A DNA stretch of 64,000 nucleotides, from the NCBI GenBank assembly GCA_039916305.1, contig JBDSLR010000010.1, positions 1 through 64,000 of the forward strand, written 5' to 3'. Source of the stretch: JACMLD01 sp039916305. GTDB taxonomy: Bacteria; Bacteroidota; Bacteroidia; Chitinophagales; Chitinophagaceae. The notes beneath the pieces are model-generated. The model was given only the letters and a program-made list of their open reading frames with translations, searched no databases and was not told the DNA's origin. Positions 1-9,600 of this stretch are shown here, piece after piece (the first letter of the stretch is position 1; each line of letters starts with the position of its first letter). The position numbers and the translations under genes were made by a program.

Positions 1-390
1 CTAAAACTGCAGCCTTCAAAAAACTTTAACGGCCAGAGCAACGCTGCTTCCCGGTTGACTGCTGTTTTTTTAGAACTCCTGGAAAGGCAGTTCCCTGTAG
101 AAAGTGTGAGTAACCCCTTGCGCTTAAAAACAGCTCAAGATTATGCAAGTCATCTTAACGTGCATGTTAACTACCTTAACCGAGCTGTAAAGGAAGTTAC
201 CGGCAAGCCTACTACTATACATATCACGGAAAGAATTGTTAGCGAAGCAAAAGCACTATTGCAATATACCGGATGGAACATTGCAGATATTGCATACGCA
301 CTCGGCTTTGAATACCCCACCTACTTCAACAACTTCTTTAAACGCCTTACAGGTACGAATCCAAAGTCACTCCGCACGTTAGCAGTTTGA
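1..390 (+). CDS. AraC-family transcriptional regulator, C-terminal part (cut by window edge)
   Basis: The reading frame is open from base 1, so the start lies outside the window. The visible 129 residues end in a two-part AraC helix-turn-helix domain. The first helix pair lies around AQDYASHLNVHVNYLNRAVK. The second is the typical segment IADIAYALGFEYPTYFNNFF followed by KRLTGTNPKSLR. Family knowledge: such proteins bind DNA through these two motifs and sense a ligand through the N-terminal part, which is not visible here. It lies upstream of, and on the same strand as, the hydrolase-to-reductase cluster, so it is the obvious candidate regulator for it (inference). Confidence 0.9.
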   Translation, partial: LKLQPSKNFNGQSNAASRLTAVFLELLERQFPVESVSNPLRLKTAQDYASHLNVHVNYLNRAVKEVTGKPTTIHITERIVSEAKALLQYTGWNIADIAYALGFEYPTYFNNFFKRLTGTNPKSLRTLAV

Positions 391-441
391 AAATCGTAGC
401 TAATGGTTTGAATATTATAAGTGGCCAGTATTCAGCTTTTG

Positions 442-449
442 TATTTTTG
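442..449 (+). promoter_or_regulatory. Putative -7 promoter element (TAnnTTTG type)
   Basis: TATTTTTG matches the Bacteroidota -7 consensus TAnnTTTG and lies about 85 bases before the hydrolase start, in the gap after the AraC gene. No TTG was found at the usual -33 distance, so this is a half-match only. Confidence 0.3.
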
Positions 450-535
450 TGAGTGAGCAAGCATTTAAAAGAGATAGTAAAATTATTGCTCCAAAAGAAA
501 GTTTTTGCTAATCATTAGTGCCGTAAACAAAAAAC

Positions 536-1435
536 ATGAAAAAATTCCTGGTAATACTCATTGCAATAGTAGTGCACATCGTTGCCATTGGTCAAATGCC
601 TACTGCAAGCATTATCGAAAGCCGGTTGCCGAAAGGTACGATTGTTCATGGCAATATTCCATATAACAACGATACGCTCCAAAAGCATCTGCTGGATATT
701 TATATTCCTGCCAATGCGAAAGGAAAACTGCCATTATTGGTACTTATACACGGCGGTGGATGGATAGGCAACGACAAATACGCCGACATGGGCTATATGC
801 CGAATACCGTTTCAGCAATACTCAATAACGGAATGGCAGTTGCTTCTATCGATTATCGTTTTGCCACGCAGGCAGTATTTCCTGCCATTCTGCAAGATTG
901 TAATAGAGCGGTTAGCTTTTTATACGACAATGCTGATAAATATAGTTTAGATAAAAAAAGCATTGGACTGATGGGTTTTTCGGCAGGCGGACATTTGGCT
1001 TCATTGATGGGTACAGCACAAAATAATAACCTCATGAGCTTCTATTTCCCTGATACTTATCGTCCTTTTCAATATAAAGCCGTAGTCGATTTTTATGGTC
1101 CAACAGATTTAGTGTTGCTACCGGGAAATGAAGACGAAAAATCTCCGGAAGGTTTATTGATAGGAGCAGCTCCATTACGTCGACCCGATTTAGCAAAAAT
1201 TGCAAGCCCGATTGCCTACATTGATAAAAATGACCCGCCTTTTTTGATTTATCATGGCGAAAAGGATAATACGGTTTCAAACAAGCAGTCAAAGTTGTTT
1301 AGTGCCTGGCTAACCACTTATGGTGTAAAGAACAAGTTAACTATTGTTAAAGATGCACCACACTTTGGAACCATGTATGATGTGCCGGAAATCAGCGATG
1401 AGGTGATCAACTTTCTGAAGCAACACTTACAATAA
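536..1435 (+). CDS. Secreted alpha/beta hydrolase (acetyl-esterase/BD-FAE-like)
   Basis: This 299-residue protein has an N-terminal signal peptide (about residues 1-19, MKKFLVILIAIVVHIVAIGQ). It has the hormone-sensitive-lipase type oxyanion motif HGGGW at 72-76 and the nucleophile elbow GFSAGGH with Ser149. The likely catalytic Asp244 is in HGEKDN and His276 in DAPHFG. Length and motifs fit small carbohydrate or short-chain ester hydrolases of the esterase/lipase superfamily acting in the periplasm. The exact substrate cannot be read from the sequence. It is the first complete gene after the AraC regulator, in the same direction. A downstream sugar O-acetyltransferase gene hints at acetylated sugars as substrate, which is inference only. 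Confidence 0.88.
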   Translation: MKKFLVILIAIVVHIVAIGQMPTASIIESRLPKGTIVHGNIPYNNDTLQKHLLDIYIPANAKGKLPLLVLIHGGGWIGNDKYADMGYMPNTVSAILNNGMAVASIDYRFATQAVFPAILQDCNRAVSFLYDNADKYSLDKKSIGLMGFSAGGHLASLMGTAQNNNLMSFYFPDTYRPFQYKAVVDFYGPTDLVLLPGNEDEKSPEGLLIGAAPLRRPDLAKIASPIAYIDKNDPPFLIYHGEKDNTVSNKQSKLFSAWLTTYGVKNKLTIVKDAPHFGTMYDVPEISDEVINFLKQHLQ

Positions 1436-1624
1436 ACAAAATTAGAAAGCTTATTTGCCGGCATCCAGATATGCGCCTAACAACTTCTATTCATTTATAC
1501 AACTTCTTCTGAAAACTTACAGGAAGTGATCCAACAGTATTCCGGATACAGGAAGTTTGAAATTCTTAACTATTCGTTTGATAATCGTTACCATTAAGCT
1601 CACTTGTTGCAGAACCTTTGCAGT

Positions 1625-2196
1625 ATGGTATCAAATCATCGTAGCAAAGAGATTTTTAAACAACTGCAAAACGGCGAAACGATTGCAGCCAATAACCCGG
1701 AGGCATACAAATTGCGGGAGGCTGCTTTTGCTACAAGGCAACTATTGGTTCAAATGAACAATTCTTCTGACCCTGCAGAGATCAGGGACTTATTATGCCA
1801 AATTACCGGTTCAGCAATTGATGAAAGCGTTGCTGTATTCCCACCATTGCATATTAATTATGGAAAGATACAATAATCGGTAAAAACGTGTTTATAAACT
1901 TTGATTGTGTATTCCTTGATTTAGGAGGAATTACCATTGAAGACAATGTGCTTATTGCACCTAAGGTCAGTCTATTATCCGAAGGTCATCCGGTTGACCC
2001 AAACGAAAGACAATCGCTTGTTCCGGGGCATATTTACATCAAGAAAAATGCATGGCTTGGTGCAGGTGCTACCGTATTACCAGGAGTAACTATAGGGGAA
2101 AACGCCGTTATAGCAGCAGGTGCAATTGTGTCTAAAGATGTTCCTGCAAATACTGTTGTGGGTGGTATTCCAGCTAAACAAATAAAAACTTTCTAA
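1625..2196 (+). pseudogene. Sugar O-acetyltransferase (LacA/Maa-like), interrupted by one frameshift
   Basis: Two overlapping frames together encode one left-handed beta-helix acetyltransferase of about 190 residues. The first part, starting MVSNHRSKEIFKQLQNGE, ends with FPPLHINYGK at about base 1867. The second frame continues with TIIGKNVFINFDCVFLDLGG, hexapeptide repeats such as GAGATVLPGVTIGENAVI, and the typical ending VVGGIPAKQIK. Loss of one base at about 1868 explains the break, because GGAAAGATACA would need an extra A to stay in frame. The family transfers acetyl from acetyl-CoA to a sugar hydroxyl. The break may be a real mutation or a sequencing error; neighbouring genes show the same kind of lesion. 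Confidence 0.8.
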
Positions 2197-2200
2197 ATAA

Positions 2201-2674
2201 ATGAATACTATAAAATACTTAATAACAGTTCTTTCCTGTTTAATCTGCATGCAGCTTTTTGCTTGCTGCAATAAAAGTAATGAGGTGATAAGCAATCCCA
2301 ATAATATTTTAAATACAGACAGTATGAAATTAAAAATAACAGCAGGCACAAATACTTTCACCGCCACACTCTATAACAACGCAACGGTAACTGCATTTAA
2401 GACAAGGTTGCCTATGACGGTTAACATGAAAGAGTTAAACAGCAACGAAAAGTATTTTGACTTGCCTGATAATTTGTCAAATAACGCTTTAAATCCCGGC
2501 ACTATACAAGCAGGAGACTTGATGTTATATCGGTCAAACACTTTAGTGCTTTTCTATAAATCATTTTCAACATCATATAGCTACACAGCATTGGGACGTA
2601 TCAATGATACATCCGGTTTAGCTGCAGCCTTGGGTTCAGGTAATGTTACTGTTACGTTCGAATTACAGAAATAA
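2201..2674 (+). CDS. Cyclophilin-like fold lipoprotein
   Basis: The 157-residue product begins with a lipoprotein signal peptide whose lipobox LFAC puts the lipidated cysteine at about residue 22. The rest, from about residue 48, resembles the small cyclophilin-like beta-barrel family found in Bacteroidota. It has the alternating pattern KLKITAGTNTFTATLYNN, a central acidic loop and a final strand VTVTFELQ. The classical peptidyl-prolyl isomerase active site is not evident, so enzymatic activity is doubtful. It starts four bases after the acetyltransferase stop and is probably co-transcribed with its neighbours. Function unknown. Confidence 0.75.
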   Translation: MNTIKYLITVLSCLICMQLFACCNKSNEVISNPNNILNTDSMKLKITAGTNTFTATLYNNATVTAFKTRLPMTVNMKELNSNEKYFDLPDNLSNNALNPGTIQAGDLMLYRSNTLVLFYKSFSTSYSYTALGRINDTSGLAAALGSGNVTVTFELQK

Positions 2675-2721
2675 TCAGGTTAAACAATTTCAATAATGAA
2701 TAACTCAATAAACAGCGTAGC

Positions 2722-3201
2722 ATGAAATCACTTTTTATAACCGCCGCTTGTTTGGCACTACTAACAACTAGTTGTATGGAAAATAAATCAGGAAACAAGG
2801 AGACGCCGTTGCAAGCTATTTTTCTCAAAGAGGAAAAAGGTCCTGCTGAAAATTTTACCGGCAATGCCTGGAATACAGGCTTGGTTGCAAATGATACAAC
2901 CTATAACACGGTTGTAGGAAACGTCTATTTTGAACCGGGAGCAAGAAGCAATTGGCATACTCATCCATCGGGTCAGATACTGATAATAACAGACGGCGTG
3001 GGCTTTCATCAAATAAAAGGGCAGCCAAAACAAACAATCAGGAAAGGGGATGTGGTAAAATGTCCACCTAATACAATGCACTGGCATGGCGCAAGCCCTG
3101 ATACCGGTATGCAACAGCTATACATTTTACCGAAGAGAGAGAAAGGTATAGTAACCTGGTTACAGAAGGTAACGGATCAAGAATACAATAGTAGTAAGTA
3201 A
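2722..3201 (+). CDS. Cupin-domain lipoprotein
   Basis: The 159-residue protein has a lipoprotein signal peptide with lipobox TTSC, which places the lipidated Cys at about residue 18. A single cupin barrel spans about residues 70-145. Metal-binding residues are visible in motif 1 (FEPGARSNWHTHPSGQ, two His plus Gln) and motif 2 (PPNTMHWHGA). Small cupins of this type include (R)-mandelonitrile-lyase-like and quercetinase-like proteins and often sit beside oxidoreductases in AraC-controlled clusters. No specific reaction can be assigned. The gene lies 47 bases after the cyclophilin-like gene and 15 bases before the alcohol dehydrogenase. Confidence 0.82.
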   Translation: MKSLFITAACLALLTTSCMENKSGNKETPLQAIFLKEEKGPAENFTGNAWNTGLVANDTTYNTVVGNVYFEPGARSNWHTHPSGQILIITDGVGFHQIKGQPKQTIRKGDVVKCPPNTMHWHGASPDTGMQQLYILPKREKGIVTWLQKVTDQEYNSSK

Positions 3202-3216
3202 CCATAAAAGATTTTT

Positions 3217-4397
3217 ATGAAAGACAACCATCAATCATCAAGAAGAAAATTCATTCAACAAACTACAATGGCTGGTGCTGGGTTAATGCTTGCTAATCCA
3301 TTGCAACTTTTTTCACAAACAAATCACTCACACGCAATGGATACAAATATCAAATCAAAAGGCTACGCAGGAAAAGACGAACATGGTAAACTGGTGCCGT
3401 GGCTTTTTGAGCGCAGAACCGTTGGTGACAATGATGTTTTAATTGACATTAAATATTCCAGTATTTGTCACTCCGACATCCATACTATCAGGGGGCATTG
3501 GGGAAAACAGTCATACCCCAGGTGCCTGGTCATGAGATTGCGGGTATAGTGTCAGCAGTCGGAAAAAATGTTACCAGGTTCAAAATAGGTGATAAAGCGG
3601 GTGTAGGTTGTATGGTTGATAGTTGTATGCAATGCGAAAGTTGCAAACATGGGGAAGAACATCATTGTGAAACAACCGGAATGGTTGGAACATACGGCAC
3701 TCCACAGAAGTCATCACCCACCGGAATAACGCAAGGAGGCTATTCAACCAATATCGTGGTAAGAGACCATTTTGCGATAAAAATCCCCAATAGTATTGAC
3801 TTGCAACATGCGGCACCCTTGCTTTGTGCCGGTATTACAACCTACTCACCAATGATGAAGTTCAGCATGAAAAAAGGCGACAAGATTGGCGTCGTTGGTA
3901 TTGGTGGCCTGGGTCACATGGCAATCAAACTGGCGGTATCAAAAGGCGCAGAAGTGTTTGCTTTTACCACATCTCCTTCAAAGGTGAAAGACATTAAAGG
4001 CTTTGGTGCAAAGGAAGCGATTGTAGTAGATGGAGCAGATAAACTAAAACCATGGAAAGGGAAATTAGACTACATGATTTCGACCGTGCCTTATGCTTAT
4101 GAAATGTCGCCCTACATCGATTGTGTAAAGCCTTACGGCTATTTTACGCAAGTTGGTCAGCCTGTCAACGGGGAACTCGCTATCAATAACTTCAACATGA
4201 TATTTAACCGGGTTAATTTCAACGGTTCATTGATTGGAGGAATTCCTGAAACCCAGGAGGTGATGGACTACTGTGCTAAGAACAAAATCTACCCGCAAAT
4301 TCAAATTATTAAAGCCACAGAGATAAATGATGCCTGGGAAAAGCTGGTGAACAAAGAAGCCCGTTACCGGTATGTCATCGATGCAGCAACTTTTTAA
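3217..4397 (+). pseudogene. Tat-signal zinc-type NAD(P)-dependent alcohol dehydrogenase, one frameshift
   Basis: The reconstructed protein of about 393 residues starts with a twin-arginine segment (SSRRKFIQQTTMAGAGLML) ahead of a cinnamyl-alcohol-dehydrogenase/YahK-like enzyme. Catalytic zinc ligands are visible as CHSDIH and GHEIAG. The structural zinc loop has four Cys in GCMVDSCMQCESC and the following HHC. The Rossmann motif is GIGGLGHMAIKLA. The frame breaks in a run of four C at 3516-3519; with a fifth C the text reads WGKQSYPQVPGHEIAG, which is the expected family sequence. A redox enzyme needing NAD(P)H behind an export signal is unusual. Whether the gene is truly broken cannot be decided from sequence alone. 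Confidence 0.85.
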
Positions 4398-4407
4398 AAA
4401 TGGTTTT

Positions 4408-5395
4408 ATGCAAAAACGCACGTTAGGCAATGGAGGTCTTGAAGTCTCTGCACTTGGATTGGGTTGTATGGGTATGAGTTTCGGATATACCCCAATTTCG
4501 GACCGAAATGAGATGATTGCCTTAATCCGCAAAGCGGTTGAAAAGGGTGTTAACTTCTTTGATACGGCGGAAGTTTACGGACCGTTTGCCAATGAGGAAC
4601 TAGTAGGCGAAGCATTAGAACCATTCAAAGGTCAGGTAGCCATTGCGACCAAGTTTGGCTTTAAAGCTGCAGGTGACGGAAAGTGGTCAGAATTGGACAG
4701 CCGCCCAAAAACATCAGGAAAGTGGCTGAAGAAAGTCTAAAGCGATTAAAGACATATGTAATTGATTTGTTCTATCAACACCGGGTGGACCTACTTGTAC
4801 CGATTGAAGATGTTGCAGGTGCAGTGAAAGACTTAATTCAGGAAGGTAAAGTAAAACACTTTGGTCTTTCCGAAGCTGGTGCTGAGACTATTAGAAAGGC
4901 ACATGCCATACAACCAGTAGCAGCACTGCAAAGCGAGTACTCCTTATGGCACAGAATACCGGAAGAGAAAATCATGCCGACACTTGAAGAGTTGGGCATC
5001 GGCTTCGTTCCCTTTAGCCCCCTGGGAAAGGGTTTCCTAACAGGGAAAATAGACGAAAGCACTCAATTTGATAAAGGCGATTTCCGTAATACGCTGCCCC
5101 GCTCCAGGAAGAAAACCGGAAAGCCAATCAGGCAATGGTAAAACTCCTTAACACTATAGCAACACAGAAGGACGCTACACCCGCACAGGTAGCATTGGCA
5201 TGGCTCCTTGCCCGGAAATCATGGATTGTTCCTATTCCCGGCACAACGAAGTTCAGCCGTTTGGAAGAAAACCTAGGTGCTGTTAATGTTGAACTGACCG
5301 CTGAAGACCAACAACAGATTAACAGCGCTGCTTCACATATCACCGTACATGGTGCGAGATACACAGAAGCCGGCGAAAAGTTGAGGGGTCGCTAA
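4408..5395 (+). pseudogene. Aldo/keto reductase, two frameshifts
   Basis: Three consecutive frames encode one aldo/keto reductase of about 328 residues (family 13-like, NADPH-dependent). The first frame holds MQKRTLGNGGLEVSALGLGC and the catalytic FFDTAEVYG with Asp and Tyr. The second frame holds DLFYQHRVD and the barrel core. The third holds WIVPIPGTTKFSRLEENLGA, the cofactor-binding end. The first break is in an A-run at 4707-4711, where one more A restores RPKNIRKVAEE. The second is near 5098-5104, where one T restores LPRFQEENRKA. The start is the ATG at 4408, 11 bases after the alcohol dehydrogenase stop. Both breaks are single-base losses. Confidence 0.87.
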
Positions 5396-5425
5396 ACAGT
5401 AACCAGGGATTGCAAAAAAATAAAG

Positions 5426-5462
5426 AACACCCCTACTTTATTACCGTGAGGGTGTTTTGTTG
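5426..5462 (+). terminator. Intrinsic terminator after the reductase cluster
   Basis: AACACCC at 5426-5432 pairs with GGGTGTT at 5450-5456, followed by a T-rich stretch. It lies 30 bases after the aldo/keto reductase stop and closes the 0.5-5.4 kb gene run. Confidence 0.65.
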
Positions 5463-6611
5463 TCAACGTTAGTACTCCGATTAAACCTATGTTGTGTCAT
5501 CCACTTGTACGTGCTGTAACGCTATTGAGCAACTTGGCTTCAACCTGATGCAACTGAGCCGACACTCGGAGAATAGTCTTGCACAAGCATCAGGCCTTTG
5601 TATGACTCCCATCAATACTTGGTTTTCTATCCTGTCTTGTTTGAAGATTTATTCGAACAGGCTATCTACTTACTGCTTGATTGTGGATATGCGTGCCATA
5701 TTAATTGACAGCATAATTGCCTCTTTTGCAGAATTTACATTTCCACGGTAGCGGAGTCCATACAGCCAACAGAGTTGCTTACAAGCGAGTGTGCGCTTTT
5801 TATATTACGTAAGTGATTGTGTTAACAATGAAGTATTTATCCCAAACGGGTAAAAGTGCTTTTCATCTGAAGGACAATGCTGCGTAACAGATGAATCGTG
5901 AAAACGTAAGCGTAAAAGTGTTTTGTATCGGATGAAATGTGCTATGTATCAGATGAAATACACTTTCAGCAAAATGAAATCATGATTTCGGAACACTGGA
6001 AGTATTTTCGTGGTTTAAAATGTTTTAACTGGTAGTAGTTGGTTCTTTGTGTACGCGAGTCTGTTTAATAATGGGGTTCTTCCTTCTACTGATGACTTTG
6101 ATAGGGTTGTTCTTTATTTTAAAGATTGGTGTAAACAAGTTACTAAATCTTAATACCTAAAGTATTGGGAAAAGCAAATTCAAAAGCGTTAAGGAAACCC
6201 CTTCTCATTTCAGCCGTGCATTTAAAATACGGTTTGGCAAAGCGCGGGCAGCCCTGCAAAAAAACAACGATATGCAGCTGAAAATTGAAGTATTAGATAT
6301 CCGGTTAAACAGGTGCTACCACAACTGCCATTTTACTCCTGCCAGGTCCTGCCGGTTGTATGTATTCTGGTTGCCAACCTGATTTGCCGCTTACTCATTG
6401 GTTTACTTCCCAGCCAAGCCCATCTGCACGCATGCTTTTGGCCTGGTTCAGCTACTTTCAGCCACCTGCCAACCACTCAATAAAAACGCCATCCACATCA
6501 ATTCTGCTACCAGCTGCATGCCGGTGACTGATTCAGCAACCAGAAAAGTCTACCTTTCCATTGATGTATCAAATCTCATTTTAATTGAAATATTCACCGG
6601 CAAAAAATACT
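5463..6611. other. Gene-poor gap with direct repeats and possible gene remnants
   Basis: No convincing gene is seen in about 1.15 kb. The left part is AT-rich. A pair of near-identical 15-mers (TGTATCGGATGAAAT at 5924-5938 and TGTATCAGATGAAAT at 5945-5959) lies 21 bases apart, with a weaker related site at about 5884. Around 6162-6260 one frame without a start reads SHFSRAFKIRFGKA, which resembles the end of an AraC DNA-binding domain. Just before it, about 6020-6165, another start-less frame ends in FDRVVLYFKDWCKQ. These look like decayed coding sequence rather than genes. The stretch from about 6300 holds the unmapped promoter of the sensor kinase. Confidence 0.5.
6162..6260 (+). pseudogene. 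Possible AraC-family HTH remnant
   Basis: A start-less open frame after a stop reads KETPSHFSRAFKIRFGKA, similar to the second helix-turn-helix of AraC regulators (usual form SHFSRAFKKxFG). Nothing upstream in any frame extends the match convincingly. It may be chance or a relic of a lost regulator. Confidence 0.25.
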
Positions 6612-9600
6612 ATGGCGACGGCTATCTGCTGTTGCATGCTCTTGCTTCAATCAGTAGCGCAGTCACCCAGTTTTTTTCACCTCACTACCGCAAGCGGGCT
6701 TCCCGATAATAATATCCGGAGCCTGTTAATTGATAAACGAGGTTTTCTGTGGATAGGCACCATCGAAGGCTTGAGCATGTTTGATGGCTACCGCGTTACG
6801 AGTTACTATAAGGACAGGCAGGACCGCCTGCCTTCCAATAATATCATCCACCTGTCTGGCGACAGTGCCGGTAATATCTGGATTGCAACCCCTGACGGAA
6901 TCAGCTGGCTGGATGAAATGCGGCAGTTTCACAGGGTGTTTTTGCAAGATTCAATTGCGAAATTTCCGGCAAGAACCATCCAGGAAACAAAAAAATACGG
7001 GCCGGTACTATTTACCGGGCTTGGGCAATACTGGCATAACCAGCGCAGTGGTAAATGGGAAAGACTTGATTGGATACCGCAACAACTTTCTTACGCCCAT
7101 TTTATTGATGCAGAAAAATTTAATGACGATACAATTATATACGCAATGGATAGCCTGGTGATGTTACTGGACTATGCTACGGGGAAAATCGTTTTCCAGT
7201 CAGTGTGTAAAGACGTCAACAGCGTGTGCAGGTACAGCGACAACGCCATTGCCATTGCGCTAAAAAGCGGGCTCATTCTTATAAAGGATATTTCCAGTGG
7301 TAATACTTTGCAGGAATTCCGGATTGATGCCAGTATCAATGAAATACGGCCCGCGGCCAATGGCGCCATGCTGGTGGCCACGGCCGACGATGGGTTTGCG
7401 GTTATCAGTTCTGGCGGCCGCATCAGCCAGTACCTGCACGACCCCGTGGAAAAAGGGTCCCTGGGCAGTAACAACGTGTCGCGTATCATTTGCAGTCCCG
7501 ACGGTGATGTCATCATCGGTTCCAGGATTGCTGGCCTCAGCACATATAACATTTATAATCTGGAAGCCGGGTATACCAGTATTTTCAACGATGGCAACGG
7601 CCATTTCTATGATAATTTTATTTCAAAGATTGCGGAGGGCGATAGCGGTGTATTGTGGCTGGGTGCCTATGAACAAATCATCCGCTGGGACAAAGCCAAT
7701 AACCGCAGCCGCTTTTATCCGTATGCCAGGCGCAACGGAAGACCATTTGAAATCCGCACGCTTTGCGTGGATAAAAAAGGCAGGGTGTGGGCAGGAACGC
7801 TGGGAGACGGTATTGCCGTACTCAATCAAAAAACGGGCGAATTCATTCACCGGCCAACGGACAGCACTGCGTCAAATGCACAGCGAAGTAAAACAGTGGT
7901 CACTTTATACACAGCAACGGACGGCACCATATGGGTTTCTACCGTTGCGGGCACATACACCATTGATCCGGTTAGCGGTATGGCCCACGACATTTCTGTC
8001 AGCAGTGCATTAAACGAAATTGCCGGCAAAAGGGTCAACGTATTTTTTGAAGACGGTCGCGGCCAGTTATGGATGGCCACCCATGATGCGGGGCTTTACC
8101 GTTATCATTTTTCATCCGGTAAGTTGCGGCATTTTACCATGGCAGACGGATTGGCGGCTGATCAAGTTTTCGGGCTTTGCGCAGACAGCCGGCACAACCT
8201 GTATGCCGGTTGCTCACTTGGCTTCTCTGTTATCAGCAGCAATGACAGCATCCAAACGTATACGAAGAGCGACGGGTTGCGGTTCGACCGCTGCGATGGT
8301 ATACTGGAAGACAGCCTGGGGCATCTATGGATTTCCAATGTCAAATACCTCTTTATGTTCAATCCGTTTAACAAGACAATGAAAATGTTTGGATTGAATT
8401 CTGGTCTAAGCCCGGATGGATTTCGTGTAGGGAGCCTGCTGAAAACCAGCAGCGGTGAACTGATATGGGGAAGCCGCAAAGGCATCAATTATTTTTTCCC
8501 GGAACAACTGGCAGAATTTTCTGCAAAGCTGAAAGTGAATATTTATGCGGCTGATTTGCAGGATACCACCGTTTATGTAACCGGGGCCAACCCAGTACGC
8601 ATGCGGTATGCCAATAACAATATAATTTTTCGTTTTACGGCGATAGATTTACAGGGCTCATCCAATATTCTTTACCGTTTTATGCTGGAAAATTACGATA
8701 AATCCTGGCAGGAAGGAACGGATATACGCGAGGCGCGTTATTCCTCTTTGCAGCCGGGCACCTATGATTTTAAAGTAATGGCCAGTGGCGATGGTATCAA
8801 CTGGATTCCCGCAATGGACAGTATTTCATTGAATATCATACCACCTTTCTGGCAACGCAGTTGGTTTATTGTTATCGCTGTTTTATTATTTGCAGCGGCT
8901 GCGGCATCCGTCATTTACCGGCGCCTGCAAAAACTGGAACGGCAAAGAGATCTACTGGAAATTGAGCAATCCATCGGCGTATTTGTATCGGGCATATCGG
9001 ACCTGCACTCAGAAAAAGCCATCGTAGCTTACCTGGAACAATATTGCCGGCAAAAAATTCATTTCAGTTCCTGTGTTATCAATGAGGGGGAACAGCCGCT
9101 AACCGGCGTGGCGGTTTCGGTTCCGGTTAAATACGAGGAGAAAATCCTGGGATACTTCAATTGCGGGTATACTGGCGAAGTTGTAACCCGGAAGCAACAC
9201 ATACTCCTTACAAGACTGGCAGGCATTTTTGCACCCAGGATTGTGCGAATAAAAGTATTGGTTGAAAAGCAGGAAGCCGATGCCATGCTGGCCGACACGC
9301 AAAAGAAGATGACCGAAATAGAAATGCAGGCCCTGCGTGCTCAGATGAACCCACACTTCATTTTTAATTGCCTCAACTCCATCAACCGTTATATAGTAAA
9401 AAGCGACCAGGTTACCGCATCGCTGTACCTGACCAAATTTGCAAAGTTAATCCGGCTGATACTTGACAACTCCAATAGTAAAAACGTGCTGCTGTCAAAT
9501 GAACTGGAGGCACTCCGCCTGTACATTGAAATGGAAGCGTTGCGGTTCGACAAAAAATTCAGCTATGACATTTATACGGACAACAATATTACCACCGATT

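Noticed and set aside
1557..1757. 66-codon frame overlapping the acetyltransferase
   Set aside because: It is in another frame across the real acetyltransferase N-terminus and has no features of its own.
5494..5751. 85-codon frame in the gap after the reductase
   Set aside because: Cys/Ser-rich composition unlike its neighbours, no signal, no motif, and no homologue type recognised.
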